Shown in pieces: positions 1 through 5,718 of a DNA stretch of 10,220 nucleotides; the stretch's first letter is position 1, and each line of letters starts with the position of its first letter. The stretch comes from an uncultured Alistipes sp. (GTDB lineage: Bacteria; Bacteroidota; Bacteroidia; Bacteroidales; Rikenellaceae). Under the pieces are notes generated by a model. It ran no database searches and was not told the DNA's origin. It worked only from the letters and a program-made list of their open reading frames with translations. A program made the translations under genes and the position numbers. Where the stretch lies: positions 1 to 10,220 of the forward strand of contig CAUDHE010000083.1 of NCBI GenBank assembly GCA_958449275.1, in the 5' to 3' direction.

Positions 1-390
1 GACAAAGAGACCACATGGGCGATAGAACTGCGCGAGAGCGGAATGTTCATAGGCACCGTAGGACTCATACCCGATCCCAAACGCGAGAACACGGGATTGC
101 GTATGATAGGTTACTGGCTCGACCGACAGTATTGGGGCTGCGGATTCATGTGCGAGGCTGCCACGGCCGCACTCGATCACGCTTTCCGTACATTGCGGAT
201 GACGGCCGTCACGGCCACGTGTTATCCCGACAACGACCGTTCCCGCAACTTGTTGTTGCGATTGGGATTCGTCGAGGAGGGTATGCTGCACATGGCCGAC
301 AAAGATCGCCACGGGAATCTGCGCGATCTGCTGTCGTTTATACTCGCATACGAAGATTATGCAAACCACAACAAATGCTTGGAAATATGA
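1..390 (+). CDS. GNAT family N-acetyltransferase, RimJ/RimL-like (5' partial)
   Basis: The reading frame is open from the first base, so the start lies upstream of the window; 129 codons are visible before TGA. The protein carries the acetyl-CoA-binding core of the GNAT fold: a beta strand (IGYWLDRQYW), then the pyrophosphate-binding loop and helix WGCGFMCEAATAAL, then the C-terminal NDRSRNLLLRLGFVEEG segment typical of RimJ/RimL-like acetyltransferases, which acetylate protein N-termini or small amines. The loop reads W-G-C-G-F where most relatives have W-G-K/R-G-Y. An internal Met at position 43 could be mistaken for the start, but homologous-looking sequence continues upstream of it. The stop codon overlaps the next start as ATGA, implying translational coupling with the cyclophilin. 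Substrate unknown. Confidence 0.85.
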   Translation, partial: DKETTWAIELRESGMFIGTVGLIPDPKRENTGLRMIGYWLDRQYWGCGFMCEAATAALDHAFRTLRMTAVTATCYPDNDRSRNLLLRLGFVEEGMLHMADKDRHGNLRDLLSFILAYEDYANHNKCLEI

Positions 391-824
391 AATACGCAAT
401 CATCTCAACGGAAAAAGGCGACATGAAGGCCGAACTCTATGAAAAGGAGACGCCCATCGCCGTAGCGAACTTCATCAAATTGGCCGAGAGCCGCTTTTAC
501 GACGGATTGACATTCCACCGCGTCATTCCCGACTTCGTCATACAAGGCGGATGTCCCAAAGGCGACGGTACGGGAGGCCCCGGTTACACCATAAAATGCG
601 AAACCGGCGCCGAACGTCAGTACCACGATCGCGGCGTGCTGTCGATGGCTCACCGCGGCAAGGATACGGGCGGATCGCAGTTCTTCATTTGCCACAACCG
701 TCGCAACACGCAACATCTGGACGGAGTGCACACATGCTTCGGTTGCGTGACAGAGGGTTTGGAAGTCATAGACGACATACGTCCGGGCGATCTGATACTC
801 TCGATCGCAATCACCGAAGAGTAG
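387..824 (+). CDS. Cyclophilin-type peptidyl-prolyl cis-trans isomerase
   Basis: 145 residues, the usual size of a single-domain bacterial cyclophilin. It catalyses cis-trans isomerisation of X-Pro peptide bonds during protein folding. Diagnostic motifs are present in order: the active-site FHRVIPDFVIQGG (catalytic Arg in FHR), GDGTGGPGY, GVLSMAHRGKDTGGSQFFI (substrate-binding Gln-Phe-Phe) and LDGVHTCFGCVTEGLEVID. There is no signal peptide, so it is probably cytosolic. I chose the ATG that overlaps the stop of the upstream GNAT gene, because the sequence MKYAIISTEKGDMKAEL is the canonical first strand of the fold; the longer in-frame extension upstream is out-of-frame GNAT coding sequence and not credible. 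A strong terminator follows. Confidence 0.93.
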   Translation: MKYAIISTEKGDMKAELYEKETPIAVANFIKLAESRFYDGLTFHRVIPDFVIQGGCPKGDGTGGPGYTIKCETGAERQYHDRGVLSMAHRGKDTGGSQFFICHNRRNTQHLDGVHTCFGCVTEGLEVIDDIRPGDLILSIAITEE

Positions 825-827
825 TTC

Positions 828-857
828 ACGGGGAGCGGTAATACCGCTCCCCGTTTT
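828..857 (+). terminator. Rho-independent terminator of the GNAT-cyclophilin operon
   Basis: An 11-bp perfect stem (ACGGGGAGCGG pairing with CCGCTCCCCGT) closes a 5-nt TAATA loop and runs directly into TTTT, four bases after the cyclophilin stop codon. Confidence 0.9.
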
Positions 858-1041
858 ATAACACCTCCGAATCGGCTGCACCGCAATCCGTGTTTCTATC
901 GCCAACATTCGCCGTATACGGTATAATTCCCATCCGATGATACGGAAATCGACCGCTACCCCACAACCGCACGCAACAATCTGACAATACCCCATTTAAT
1001 CGAATTACGATTTTATTTTCATGAAAAATATGATCGAAAAA
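858..1041. other. Intergenic stretch with no recognised feature
   Basis: Between the cyclophilin terminator and the tRNA promoter I see no credible gene. A short palindrome (CGTATACG, near 911) is too small to interpret. The open frames here on the minus strand read across the tRNA and terminator and have no domain-like sequence. Confidence 0.6.
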
Positions 1042-1072
1042 TTTGGATAATGAAAAATTTGATATATCTTTG
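1042..1072 (+). promoter_or_regulatory. Bacteroidota-type promoter of tRNA-Gly
   Basis: TTTG (-33 box) is followed after exactly 19 nt by TATCTTTG, matching the Bacteroidota consensus TTTG-N19-21-TAnnTTTG. Transcription should start about 7 nt after the -7 box, roughly 40 nt before the mature tRNA 5' end. Confidence 0.8.
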
Positions 1073-1118
1073 CACTCGCAATCGGATCGGATATCCCACC
1101 GTCGCAAACGAATATACT

Positions 1119-1191
1119 GCGGAAATAGCTCAGTTGGTAGAGCACAACCTTGCCAAGGTTGGGGTCGCGAGTTCGAGTCTCGTTTTCCGCT
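1119..1191 (+). tRNA. tRNA-Gly(GCC)
   Basis: All four stems fold: acceptor GCGGAAA/TTTCCGC (7 bp perfect), D stem GCTC/GAGC, anticodon stem CAACC/GGTTG enclosing loop TTGCCAA with anticodon GCC (1152-1154), and T stem GCGAG/CTCGT (one G-T pair) with loop TTCGAGT. The discriminator base is T, usual for tRNA-Gly. The 3' CCA is not encoded and must be added after transcription. The gene has its own promoter and terminator. It sits directly upstream of the accessory block; tRNA 3' ends are common integration sites, but I found no second copy of this 3' end in the window. Confidence 0.97.
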
Positions 1192-1200
1192 CAAAAACAG

Positions 1201-1231
1201 GAGGATTGAGAAATCAATCCTCTTTTCTTTT
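1201..1231 (+). terminator. tRNA-Gly terminator (possibly bidirectional)
   Basis: Nine-base perfect stem GAGGATTGA/TCAATCCTC closing a GAAA tetraloop, followed by TTTTCTTTT. On the opposite strand the same stem is followed by CTGTTTTTG, so it could also stop transcription arriving from the right. Confidence 0.9.
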
Positions 1232-1338
1232 GCTGGTCAGCGAGTTGCGGCGTTATTGCCTATTAGTGTGTTAACGATCTGTTAACCGATCTTCTGTTTT
1301 GTTTAGCCGTAATTTATTCTTGATAGAGAACTACAAAA

Positions 1339-1371
1339 CAAAGTTAGAGAGATTATTTCACAAAACTCAAC
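1339..1371 (-). promoter_or_regulatory. Weak minus-strand promoter-like match
   Basis: Read on the minus strand, GTTG is followed after 21 nt by TAACTTTG. The -7 box is perfect for TAnnTTTG but the -33 box is 3 of 4 and the region is AT-rich, so chance is quite possible. A transcript from here would run about 130 nt to the bidirectional hairpin beside the tRNA, with no ORF of note. Confidence 0.2.
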
Positions 1372-1408
1372 AGACGAAAACAGCACATGATTTTTCGCTC
1401 TGAATTTT

Positions 1409-1439
1409 ATTGAATAATTACTCTTTTTACTTATTTTTG
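1409..1439 (+). promoter_or_regulatory. Candidate promoter of the accessory block
   Basis: ATTG, then 19 nt, then TATTTTTG: a perfect TAnnTTTG -7 box with a 3-of-4 -33 box at the expected spacing. It is the best plus-strand match between the tRNA terminator and the zinc-ribbon gene. Confidence 0.45.
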
Positions 1440-1497
1440 TATTAGGATAGAGACTTTCCGTCCAGACATATTGATAAGAAGCGTTATGCTCTCTTGT

Positions 1498-1615
1498 AAG
1501 TCGAGAACGTAGGAAATTCAAGACACTGCACAAGGATAGCATAGTGGTTCTCACGCATATAGTGTGGGCTGCTATACTACATTCGTGCATTTAGGTTTCC
1601 TACGACCTTCGACTT
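1498..1615. repeat. Long interrupted inverted repeat in the leader
   Basis: The left arm AAGTCGA-GAA-CGTAGGAAA (1498-1516) pairs with the right arm TTTCCTACG-ACCT-TCGACTT (1596-1615): 9 bp plus 7 bp of perfect pairing separated by a small internal loop. About 80 nt lie between the arms, including a smaller ATAGCA/TGCTAT pair (1536-1541 with 1570-1575). It lies between the candidate promoter and the first gene, so it could form a structured RNA leader; it might equally be a remnant of a mobile element. Confidence 0.55.
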
Positions 1616-1687
1616 GGAATGTGGCATCGGTAGTCTGCGCTTCTGCGTTTAGAAACCTGCTCTGTTGACTAATGGGCAAAAAATAAA

Positions 1688-1963
1688 ATGACAATGGAAA
1701 TGAAATTTTGTCAGAGCTGCGGAATGCCGCTCTCGAACGAAATCCTCGGCACGAATGCCGATGGTGCACCCAACGAAGATTACTGCATCTACTGCTACAA
1801 GGACGGCAAGTTCGCGCAGGATATGACAATGGAGCAGATGATCGACCACTGCGCCCAGTTTACCGACGAGATAAACCGCCAATCAGGTCAGAATCTTACG
1901 GTTGAGCAGATGAAGGAGCAGATGCGCCAGTTCTTCCCGCATCTCAAACGCTGGAAAAACTAA
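1688..1963 (+). CDS. Small zinc-ribbon protein (putative zinc ribbon domain)
   Basis: 91 residues. The N-terminal 40 residues match the 'putative zinc ribbon' family: CQSCGMPL (C8, C11) and, after a 21-residue acidic loop, CIYCY (C33, C36), giving a four-Cys zinc site. The C-terminal half is helical with MTMEQMIDHCAQF and VEQMKEQMRQFFPHLKRW, also typical of this family. Function is not established; proteins of this type usually sit beside small enzymes or regulators. Three in-frame Met codons occur within the first five codons, so the exact start is uncertain; none has a clear ribosome binding site. The stop is 6 nt before the YciI-like gene, suggesting one transcript. Confidence 0.85.
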   Translation: MTMEMKFCQSCGMPLSNEILGTNADGAPNEDYCIYCYKDGKFAQDMTMEQMIDHCAQFTDEINRQSGQNLTVEQMKEQMRQFFPHLKRWKN

Positions 1964-1969
1964 TCAGGT

Positions 1970-2260
1970 ATGTTTATCGCAATTCTTACATATAAGAAAC
2001 CGCTTGAAGAGGTTGGCCGCTTTCTTCAGGCACATCGCGACTATCTTGCCAAACACTATGCCGACGGCGATTTCATCGCATCAGGTCCGCAGAATCCCCG
2101 CATTGGTGGTGTGATAATGATAAAGGCAAGCACTCGTGCGGCAGTGGATTCCATTATCGCGCAAGACCCGTTCAGCATCAATGGTATCGCAGATTATCAG
2201 ATTGTTGAGTTTACCCCGACAATGTTTTGTGAATCGAGTCTTTCCGACATTCTAAAATAA
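1970..2260 (+). CDS. YciI family protein
   Basis: 96 residues forming a single YciI-like (dimeric alpha-beta barrel) domain. The family hallmarks are visible: the first strand MFIAILTYKKPLEEV, H22 in the AHRDYL helix, the GDFIASGPQNPR segment (residues 33-44), the IAQDPF motif (63-68) with the conserved Asp, and the closing strand GIADYQIVEFTP. The His-Asp pair resembles the proposed active site of this family, but its reaction is unknown. A roughly 12-residue tail after the domain (CESSLSDILK) is extra relative to typical members of about 85 residues. It follows the zinc-ribbon gene by 6 nt. Confidence 0.9.
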   Translation: MFIAILTYKKPLEEVGRFLQAHRDYLAKHYADGDFIASGPQNPRIGGVIMIKASTRAAVDSIIAQDPFSINGIADYQIVEFTPTMFCESSLSDILK

Positions 2261-2265
2261 GTATC

Positions 2266-2613
2266 ATGCCGATGGAGATTAAAAGAACTATAATAACTTG
2301 GTTGACAGCAACTTTTGTTGTGATGCTCGCATTACCTTTTACCGTCGCTCGCCTCGCCTCTGAGTGTTCCGGAATGGCACTGTGCATGATGCTTTTCTTC
2401 ATCGTAAATCCGGTTTATTCTGCGATCCTTGGTTATCGTTGCGGGAAAGATATTAAGAAAATGTGGAATCTTCCGTTAGTGTCAGTGGTTGCATTTCTTG
2501 CCGGAACATGGATTTTCTTTGACATACATGAATTATGGTTTATCGTCTATGCCATAGTATATCTTGCCATCGGCTGGATTACAATGGCTACCAGCAAATA
2601 TATAAACAATTAA
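2266..2613 (+). CDS. Four-helix integral membrane protein, unrecognised
   Basis: 115 residues with four predicted membrane helices at about 9-30, 36-57, 68-85 and 89-108, separated by a short basic loop (YRCGKDIKKMW) that should lie in the cytoplasm. No enzymatic or transport motif is evident and I do not recognise the family. The start could be the first Met or the third codon (MEIK); neither has a clear ribosome binding site. It begins 5 nt after the YciI-like stop codon, so it is probably co-transcribed. Base composition turns noticeably AT-richer from this gene on, compared with the cyclophilin and MarR regions. Confidence 0.7.
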   Translation: MPMEIKRTIITWLTATFVVMLALPFTVARLASECSGMALCMMLFFIVNPVYSAILGYRCGKDIKKMWNLPLVSVVAFLAGTWIFFDIHELWFIVYAIVYLAIGWITMATSKYINN

Positions 2614-2901
2614 AATAAGGTTAATGATATTTTTCCGTTTTCAGACGCGCCCGATACAGCTGTTTTTATATGCAGTCACATACTGGACTGTGAAGAAATA
2701 TTATTTGTTTCACACGATGCGGATGACGGAGCATGGCAATTCCTTTGTGGTAAAGAACACAATGAAAGCGATGCAAGGATAGTTTCATTAAAGTATGTAT
2801 TGGATTTAGATCCGACTATCGGCAACCTGAAAGATTTACCTCTTAGCTATTGTGCTGAAAGAAAATCCAAGAATGATAAATGGGTAATTGTAAAGAATTA
2901 A
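2614..2901 (+). pseudogene. ORF with no start codon: acidic DUF2185/immunity-like protein, probably disrupted
   Basis: A frame that looks fully protein-coding runs to TAA at 2899-2901 and reads NDIFPFSDAPD..., with HILDCEEILFVSHD, DDGAWQFLCG and ARIVSLKYVLDLDP. It resembles small acidic bacterial proteins of DUF2185 / immunity-protein type that carry a D-G-x-W-Q-F-L-x-G motif (family assignment is from memory and tentative). No ATG, GTG or TTG opens this frame after the upstream stop, which lies in the same frame at 2611-2613. The nearest ATG (2624) is in another frame and meets a stop after about 50 codons. Adding one T to the T5 run at 2630-2634 would join that ATG to the good frame (MIFFPFSDAPD, about 93 residues). 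It is therefore a single-base-deletion pseudogene, a sequencing error, or an unusual start. Confidence 0.6.
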
Positions 2902-2904
2902 GCT

Positions 2905-3105
2905 ATGCCATACATATCAATAGAGAGCGGTAAACTGACCGCTGAGCAGAAGAAGCAGTTGATTGAACGGCTAACTGAAATAGCCTCAGAGATAACTCAT
3001 ATCCCGGAGCAGTTCTTTACCGTTACCATCAAAGAACTGCCCGATGAGAATTTTGGCATCGGCGGTAAGTCAATCGACGAGATAAAACGTAACTACCAAC
3101 AATGA
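2905..3105 (+). CDS. 4-oxalocrotonate tautomerase family protein
   Basis: 66 residues, the normal size of a single 4-OT subunit. The initiator Met is followed by Pro (MPYISIESG), which after Met removal becomes the N-terminal catalytic proline that acts as general base in this superfamily. The LTAEQKKQLIERLTEIASEI helix and the FTVTIKELPDENFGIGGKSI region match the beta-alpha-beta subunit that assembles into hexamers. The two active-site arginines of the classic 4-OT cannot be confirmed at their usual places, so its substrate may differ from 2-hydroxymuconate. It starts 3 nt after the broken upstream ORF and its stop overlaps the next start as ATGA. Confidence 0.9.
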   Translation: MPYISIESGKLTAEQKKQLIERLTEIASEITHIPEQFFTVTIKELPDENFGIGGKSIDEIKRNYQQ

Positions 3106-3338
3106 GTCTGACATTACGCCCATATCAGCCCACGGATGCTGCGGTGATCACATCGTGGCTGAAAAGCGAATATCTTATGCGCCAGTGGTGTGCCGACAGA
3201 TATGAGCGGTATCCCGTAACGCCCGAAGATATGAACTCCTACCACGAGCGGTATATTGACGGGCAACTTAATGGTCAAACATTTGAATCGCAGGTGAATC
3301 ATGAATATAGAATCGGAATTGCAACGACTCTGTGGTGA
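3102..3338 (+). pseudogene. Truncated GNAT acetyltransferase (N-terminal fragment)
   Basis: 78 codons begin with a convincing GNAT N-terminus: LTLRPYQPTDAAVITSWL, then MRQWCADRYERYPVTPEDMNSYHERYIDG. Full-length relatives have 140-180 residues, with the acetyl-CoA-binding core after this point. Here family-like sequence ends near codon 54 (about 3263), after which the frame reads unrelated sequence and stops inside the next gene. The acetyl-CoA loop is absent, so the product cannot be a working acetyltransferase. The most likely cause is a deletion or recombination that joined this fragment to the start region of the DNA-glycosylase-like gene. It overlaps the tautomerase stop by 4 nt, the expected arrangement for a formerly intact operon. 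Confidence 0.75.
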
Positions 3339-3900
3339 TACCCGACATCTGCGGCTTAATGACGTGAATATTGAGCCGGAAACGATACGGGCTATCATGA
3401 TAAACGAAATTGTCCCCATTGATTCTGACGATGATTTCTATGGAAAGCCAGACTCCGCATATATGTCAACTACAATCCCGCTGTTCAGAAAAGCGGGAAT
3501 AGAGGTAAATAATATTCAGGATATATTGAACCTCGGCATCTACATCACCAATGCCGTCAAGACGCCTAAATCGGAATACGCTGTTTCAAAAGAAAGTATT
3601 GAAGAAAGTCTGCCATATCTTGAAAAGGAACTTGAGCTGTTTCCCCATCTTCAGGTTGTCATGCTGATGGGTGATGTGGCGAAAAAAGCCTTTAATATGA
3701 TAAGCAAAAAGGCAACCAAGAAAAATGCCGTTCCAAGTGTATCTACCTACAAGTTGCGTAATACTGAGATATTTTATAAAGGGATACGCGTTATACCCTC
3801 TTACATTATGACCGGGCAGAATATTCTGATTGAAAAATCGAAATTCGAGATGGCCACAGAGGATATTGCCTTGATGTATAGACTTACTAACGAATCTTGA
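3301..3900 (+). CDS. Uracil-DNA glycosylase family protein
   Basis: 199 residues of the uracil-DNA glycosylase-like fold. Visible landmarks: IMINEIVPIDSDDDFYGKP (residues 32-50, position of the catalytic water-activating loop), YITNAVKTPK (81-90, corresponding to the N-x-V-K uracil-recognition segment), VVMLMGDVAKKAF (119-131, the hydrophobic strand plus G-x-x-A-x-x-A) and VIPSYIMTGQN (164-174, equivalent of the H-P-S leucine-loop motif, with Ser-Tyr replacing the usual His-Pro-Ser). No Cys cluster for a 4Fe-4S centre is seen, unlike family 4/5 enzymes. The missing motif His means catalytic activity on uracil cannot be assumed. The start overlaps the truncated GNAT frame by 38 nt; the DUF6194-Sel1 gene follows 7 nt later. 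Confidence 0.82.
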   Translation: MNIESELQRLCGDTRHLRLNDVNIEPETIRAIMINEIVPIDSDDDFYGKPDSAYMSTTIPLFRKAGIEVNNIQDILNLGIYITNAVKTPKSEYAVSKESIEESLPYLEKELELFPHLQVVMLMGDVAKKAFNMISKKATKKNAVPSVSTYKLRNTEIFYKGIRVIPSYIMTGQNILIEKSKFEMATEDIALMYRLTNES

Positions 3901-3907
3901 TTGAAAT

Positions 3908-4972
3908 ATGGCTATTACACCTGACGACATTCTGAAATATTGCCTTGACAACTTTGAAGGGCTTGTAGAGGTAAACAGCTGGGGCGAGCGTGGAATTTTC
4001 TACAATCCCGACGGCGTGCTTAAACGTGGTGTGTATGTCCTGACAATCAAAGAAAAGGATGGCGACAATGACCGGGCTTCCCGCCTTGACCGCGAGGATG
4101 TGTGGCGCGTGAATATAGGAGTCAGAAAACAGACATTCCGCACTTTGTTCGCAGAGTTGCCACAACGCCCGAATAAAGGTTGTATTGTGGATATGCCGTA
4201 TGACTTTACTGCAAAGGATGTCATTATGCCACATCCGGTCTATGCGTGGATGGGGTGGATTTGCGCTTTGACTCCATCTGAAACGACATTTGAATCATTG
4301 AAGCCTTACATCCTTGAATCTTACGAATACGCGAAAGAGAAATTCAGTAAAAAGATGACCGGGACAGTGAACCGGTTATCTGAGGACAATGACAGACCCC
4401 GCACCATTAAAGAAACGATAAAACGATATAATGATATTATCGAAAGCAACGAGCCTTTCTGCATGAAGGATGAAGCATGGTATATGATGGGGCTTGCCTA
4501 TCGAGAGCTATCCGACGACAAAAAAGCCTTCACCTGTTTCAAGAAAGCCGCAGCGATGAATTATGACGAAGCCTTTGTTAAGATGGGAGATGCCTATATG
4601 GATGGGCTGGGAGTGAAGCAGAATCCGGCCTTGGCTTTCCGCTGGTATCGCAAAGGTGCCGACATGGGGGAGATAAACGCCATGCTGAAGTTGGCAGACT
4701 GTTATAAGCACGGTACAGGCTGCAAGGTCGATTATTCAAAGGCGATGGAGCAATATATGCATCTCGCGGAACGCACCGGTCGCTATTGGCAGAAATACGC
4801 TGATGGCATCGGCTCGGCATTGTATGAAATCGGCAACATGTATATGAAAGGGCTTGGCGTGGAAACCGACTTCCGCCAGGCTTTCGACTGGATTCGGCTT
4901 GCCGCCGAAAACGGCAACATCGCTGCCGAGAATGCACTGAACAACAAGAAATTTCGAGATTTTAGGCGATGA
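3908..4972 (+). CDS. DUF6194 domain fused to Sel1 repeats
   Basis: 354 residues in two parts. Residues 3-150 match DUF6194: SWGERGIFYNPDG (24-36), SRLDREDVWRVNIGV (58-72) and KDVIMPHPVYAWMGWICALTP (103-123, highly characteristic). Residues 185-345 contain about four Sel1/TPR-like helical repeats of the form A-x-x-x-x-G-x-x-Y-x-x-G-x-G-V (for example MGDAYMDGLGV, LADCYKHGTGC, IGNMYMKGLGV). Sel1 arrays are protein-interaction scaffolds. No signal peptide is present, so it should be cytosolic. DUF6194 normally stands alone as a ~150-residue protein, so the fusion is unusual. Its stop overlaps the next start (ATGA), coupling it to the unknown protein. Biochemical role unknown. Confidence 0.85.
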   Translation: MAITPDDILKYCLDNFEGLVEVNSWGERGIFYNPDGVLKRGVYVLTIKEKDGDNDRASRLDREDVWRVNIGVRKQTFRTLFAELPQRPNKGCIVDMPYDFTAKDVIMPHPVYAWMGWICALTPSETTFESLKPYILESYEYAKEKFSKKMTGTVNRLSEDNDRPRTIKETIKRYNDIIESNEPFCMKDEAWYMMGLAYRELSDDKKAFTCFKKAAAMNYDEAFVKMGDAYMDGLGVKQNPALAFRWYRKGADMGEINAMLKLADCYKHGTGCKVDYSKAMEQYMHLAERTGRYWQKYADGIGSALYEIGNMYMKGLGVETDFRQAFDWIRLAAENGNIAAENALNNKKFRDFRR

Positions 4973-5718
4973 AACTGCGTACATTGAGTTTCGAGGGCGA
5001 TTCGGTTCTCGACAAGAAAGAGAAGGAGAAATCCAACTATTGTCAGATCAGCCTGAATGCTACTACGTTCGGCATCGCACAGTTCATCCTGACGGAACTG
5101 ATGCCGATCGATCTCAACGGATGCGGGCGGTTGACTATCTGTGCAAATGTAGAGCAGGAGATGATGGGGTGGCCGGGGTATAATCCGGTTCCTGAAATGG
5201 GCGTGTCGTGGTACAATCTTGACCACGAAACATCCCGCAAGCTCTATGACCTCAAACGCTTCAGCAAGGCTTTCAGCGAAGAACTCAGCAAAGAGTTCGA
5301 GCAATTTGTCGCCAATATCATCATGGATGTTTTAGTGGAAATAGACCGGATGCACGGAGACAGAAACCGCCTTGCGGAGCGGCGCGATGACATCCTCAAA
5401 AAAATGAGGGAGTGCGGATGCGAGAAAGAAATCCTGCTTGAAAAATACTCCAAGTTCCGCCGCGACAGGAAATACAAAGCGAAGGTGTACCGTTGCATCG
5501 GCCACGGCATAGGCGATGCGATACGAGTCGACTTGGTAGATTGTAAAAGCGGCGAGGTTGTCGTGTCGGAATGGCTCGATGAGTTACCCCACAACGTGGA
5601 TATGGCAGGAACCGTCACCCGGACTGGCTGGGACGGCGATGCCTTCAATGTTACATTTTTTCGGTCGGATTGGACTGAGACTGTGAAACTGCCTGAAAAC
5701 AAAACTATAGAATCATGA
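4969..5718 (+). CDS. Unrecognised 249-residue protein
   Basis: I do not recognise this family. The N-terminal 80 residues look like an alternating alpha/beta region with a Gly/Pro-rich loop (MMGWPGYNPVPEMGVSWY). Residues 85-165 are charged and helical (SRKLYDLKRFSKAFSEELSK, then LAERRDDILKKMRECGCEKE) and may form a helical hairpin or coiled coil. Residues 168-240 look beta-rich (KVYRCIGHGIGDAIRVDLV, VVVSEWLDELP, FNVTFFRSDW). There is no signal peptide or membrane helix. It overlaps both neighbours by 4 nt (ATGA at each junction), so it is almost certainly translated together with the two Sel1-repeat proteins and may act with them. Confidence 0.75.
   Translation: MKLRTLSFEGDSVLDKKEKEKSNYCQISLNATTFGIAQFILTELMPIDLNGCGRLTICANVEQEMMGWPGYNPVPEMGVSWYNLDHETSRKLYDLKRFSKAFSEELSKEFEQFVANIIMDVLVEIDRMHGDRNRLAERRDDILKKMRECGCEKEILLEKYSKFRRDRKYKAKVYRCIGHGIGDAIRVDLVDCKSGEVVVSEWLDELPHNVDMAGTVTRTGWDGDAFNVTFFRSDWTETVKLPENKTIES

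Larger units (their letters stand above)
1232..1687. other. 456-nt gene-free stretch upstream of the accessory block
   Basis: No protein with recognisable sequence is encoded here. The stretch contains a tandem GTTAAC(C)GATCT direct repeat (1270-1292), a candidate plus-strand promoter, a weak minus-strand promoter-like match and a long interrupted inverted repeat (separate entries). The minus-strand open frame that fills much of it has no domain character and crosses the inverted repeat. If the plus-strand promoter is real, the first gene of the block has an unusually long untranslated leader of about 240 nt. Confidence 0.6.

Noticed and set aside
15..386. Long in-frame N-terminal extension of the cyclophilin
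   Set aside because: It is Arg/His-rich out-of-frame translation of the GNAT gene; the cyclophilin fold begins at the ATG at 387.
405..995. 196-codon minus-strand frame antisense to the cyclophilin
   Set aside because: No domain character; it covers a well-supported gene and crosses that gene's terminator.
1167..1200. Attachment-site duplication of the tRNA-Gly 3' end
   Set aside because: I searched by eye for a second copy of the T-arm/acceptor sequence and found none within the window.
1303..1590. 95-codon minus-strand frame between the tRNA and the zinc-ribbon gene
   Set aside because: Composition is not protein-like, it runs through the inverted repeat and has no recognisable motif.
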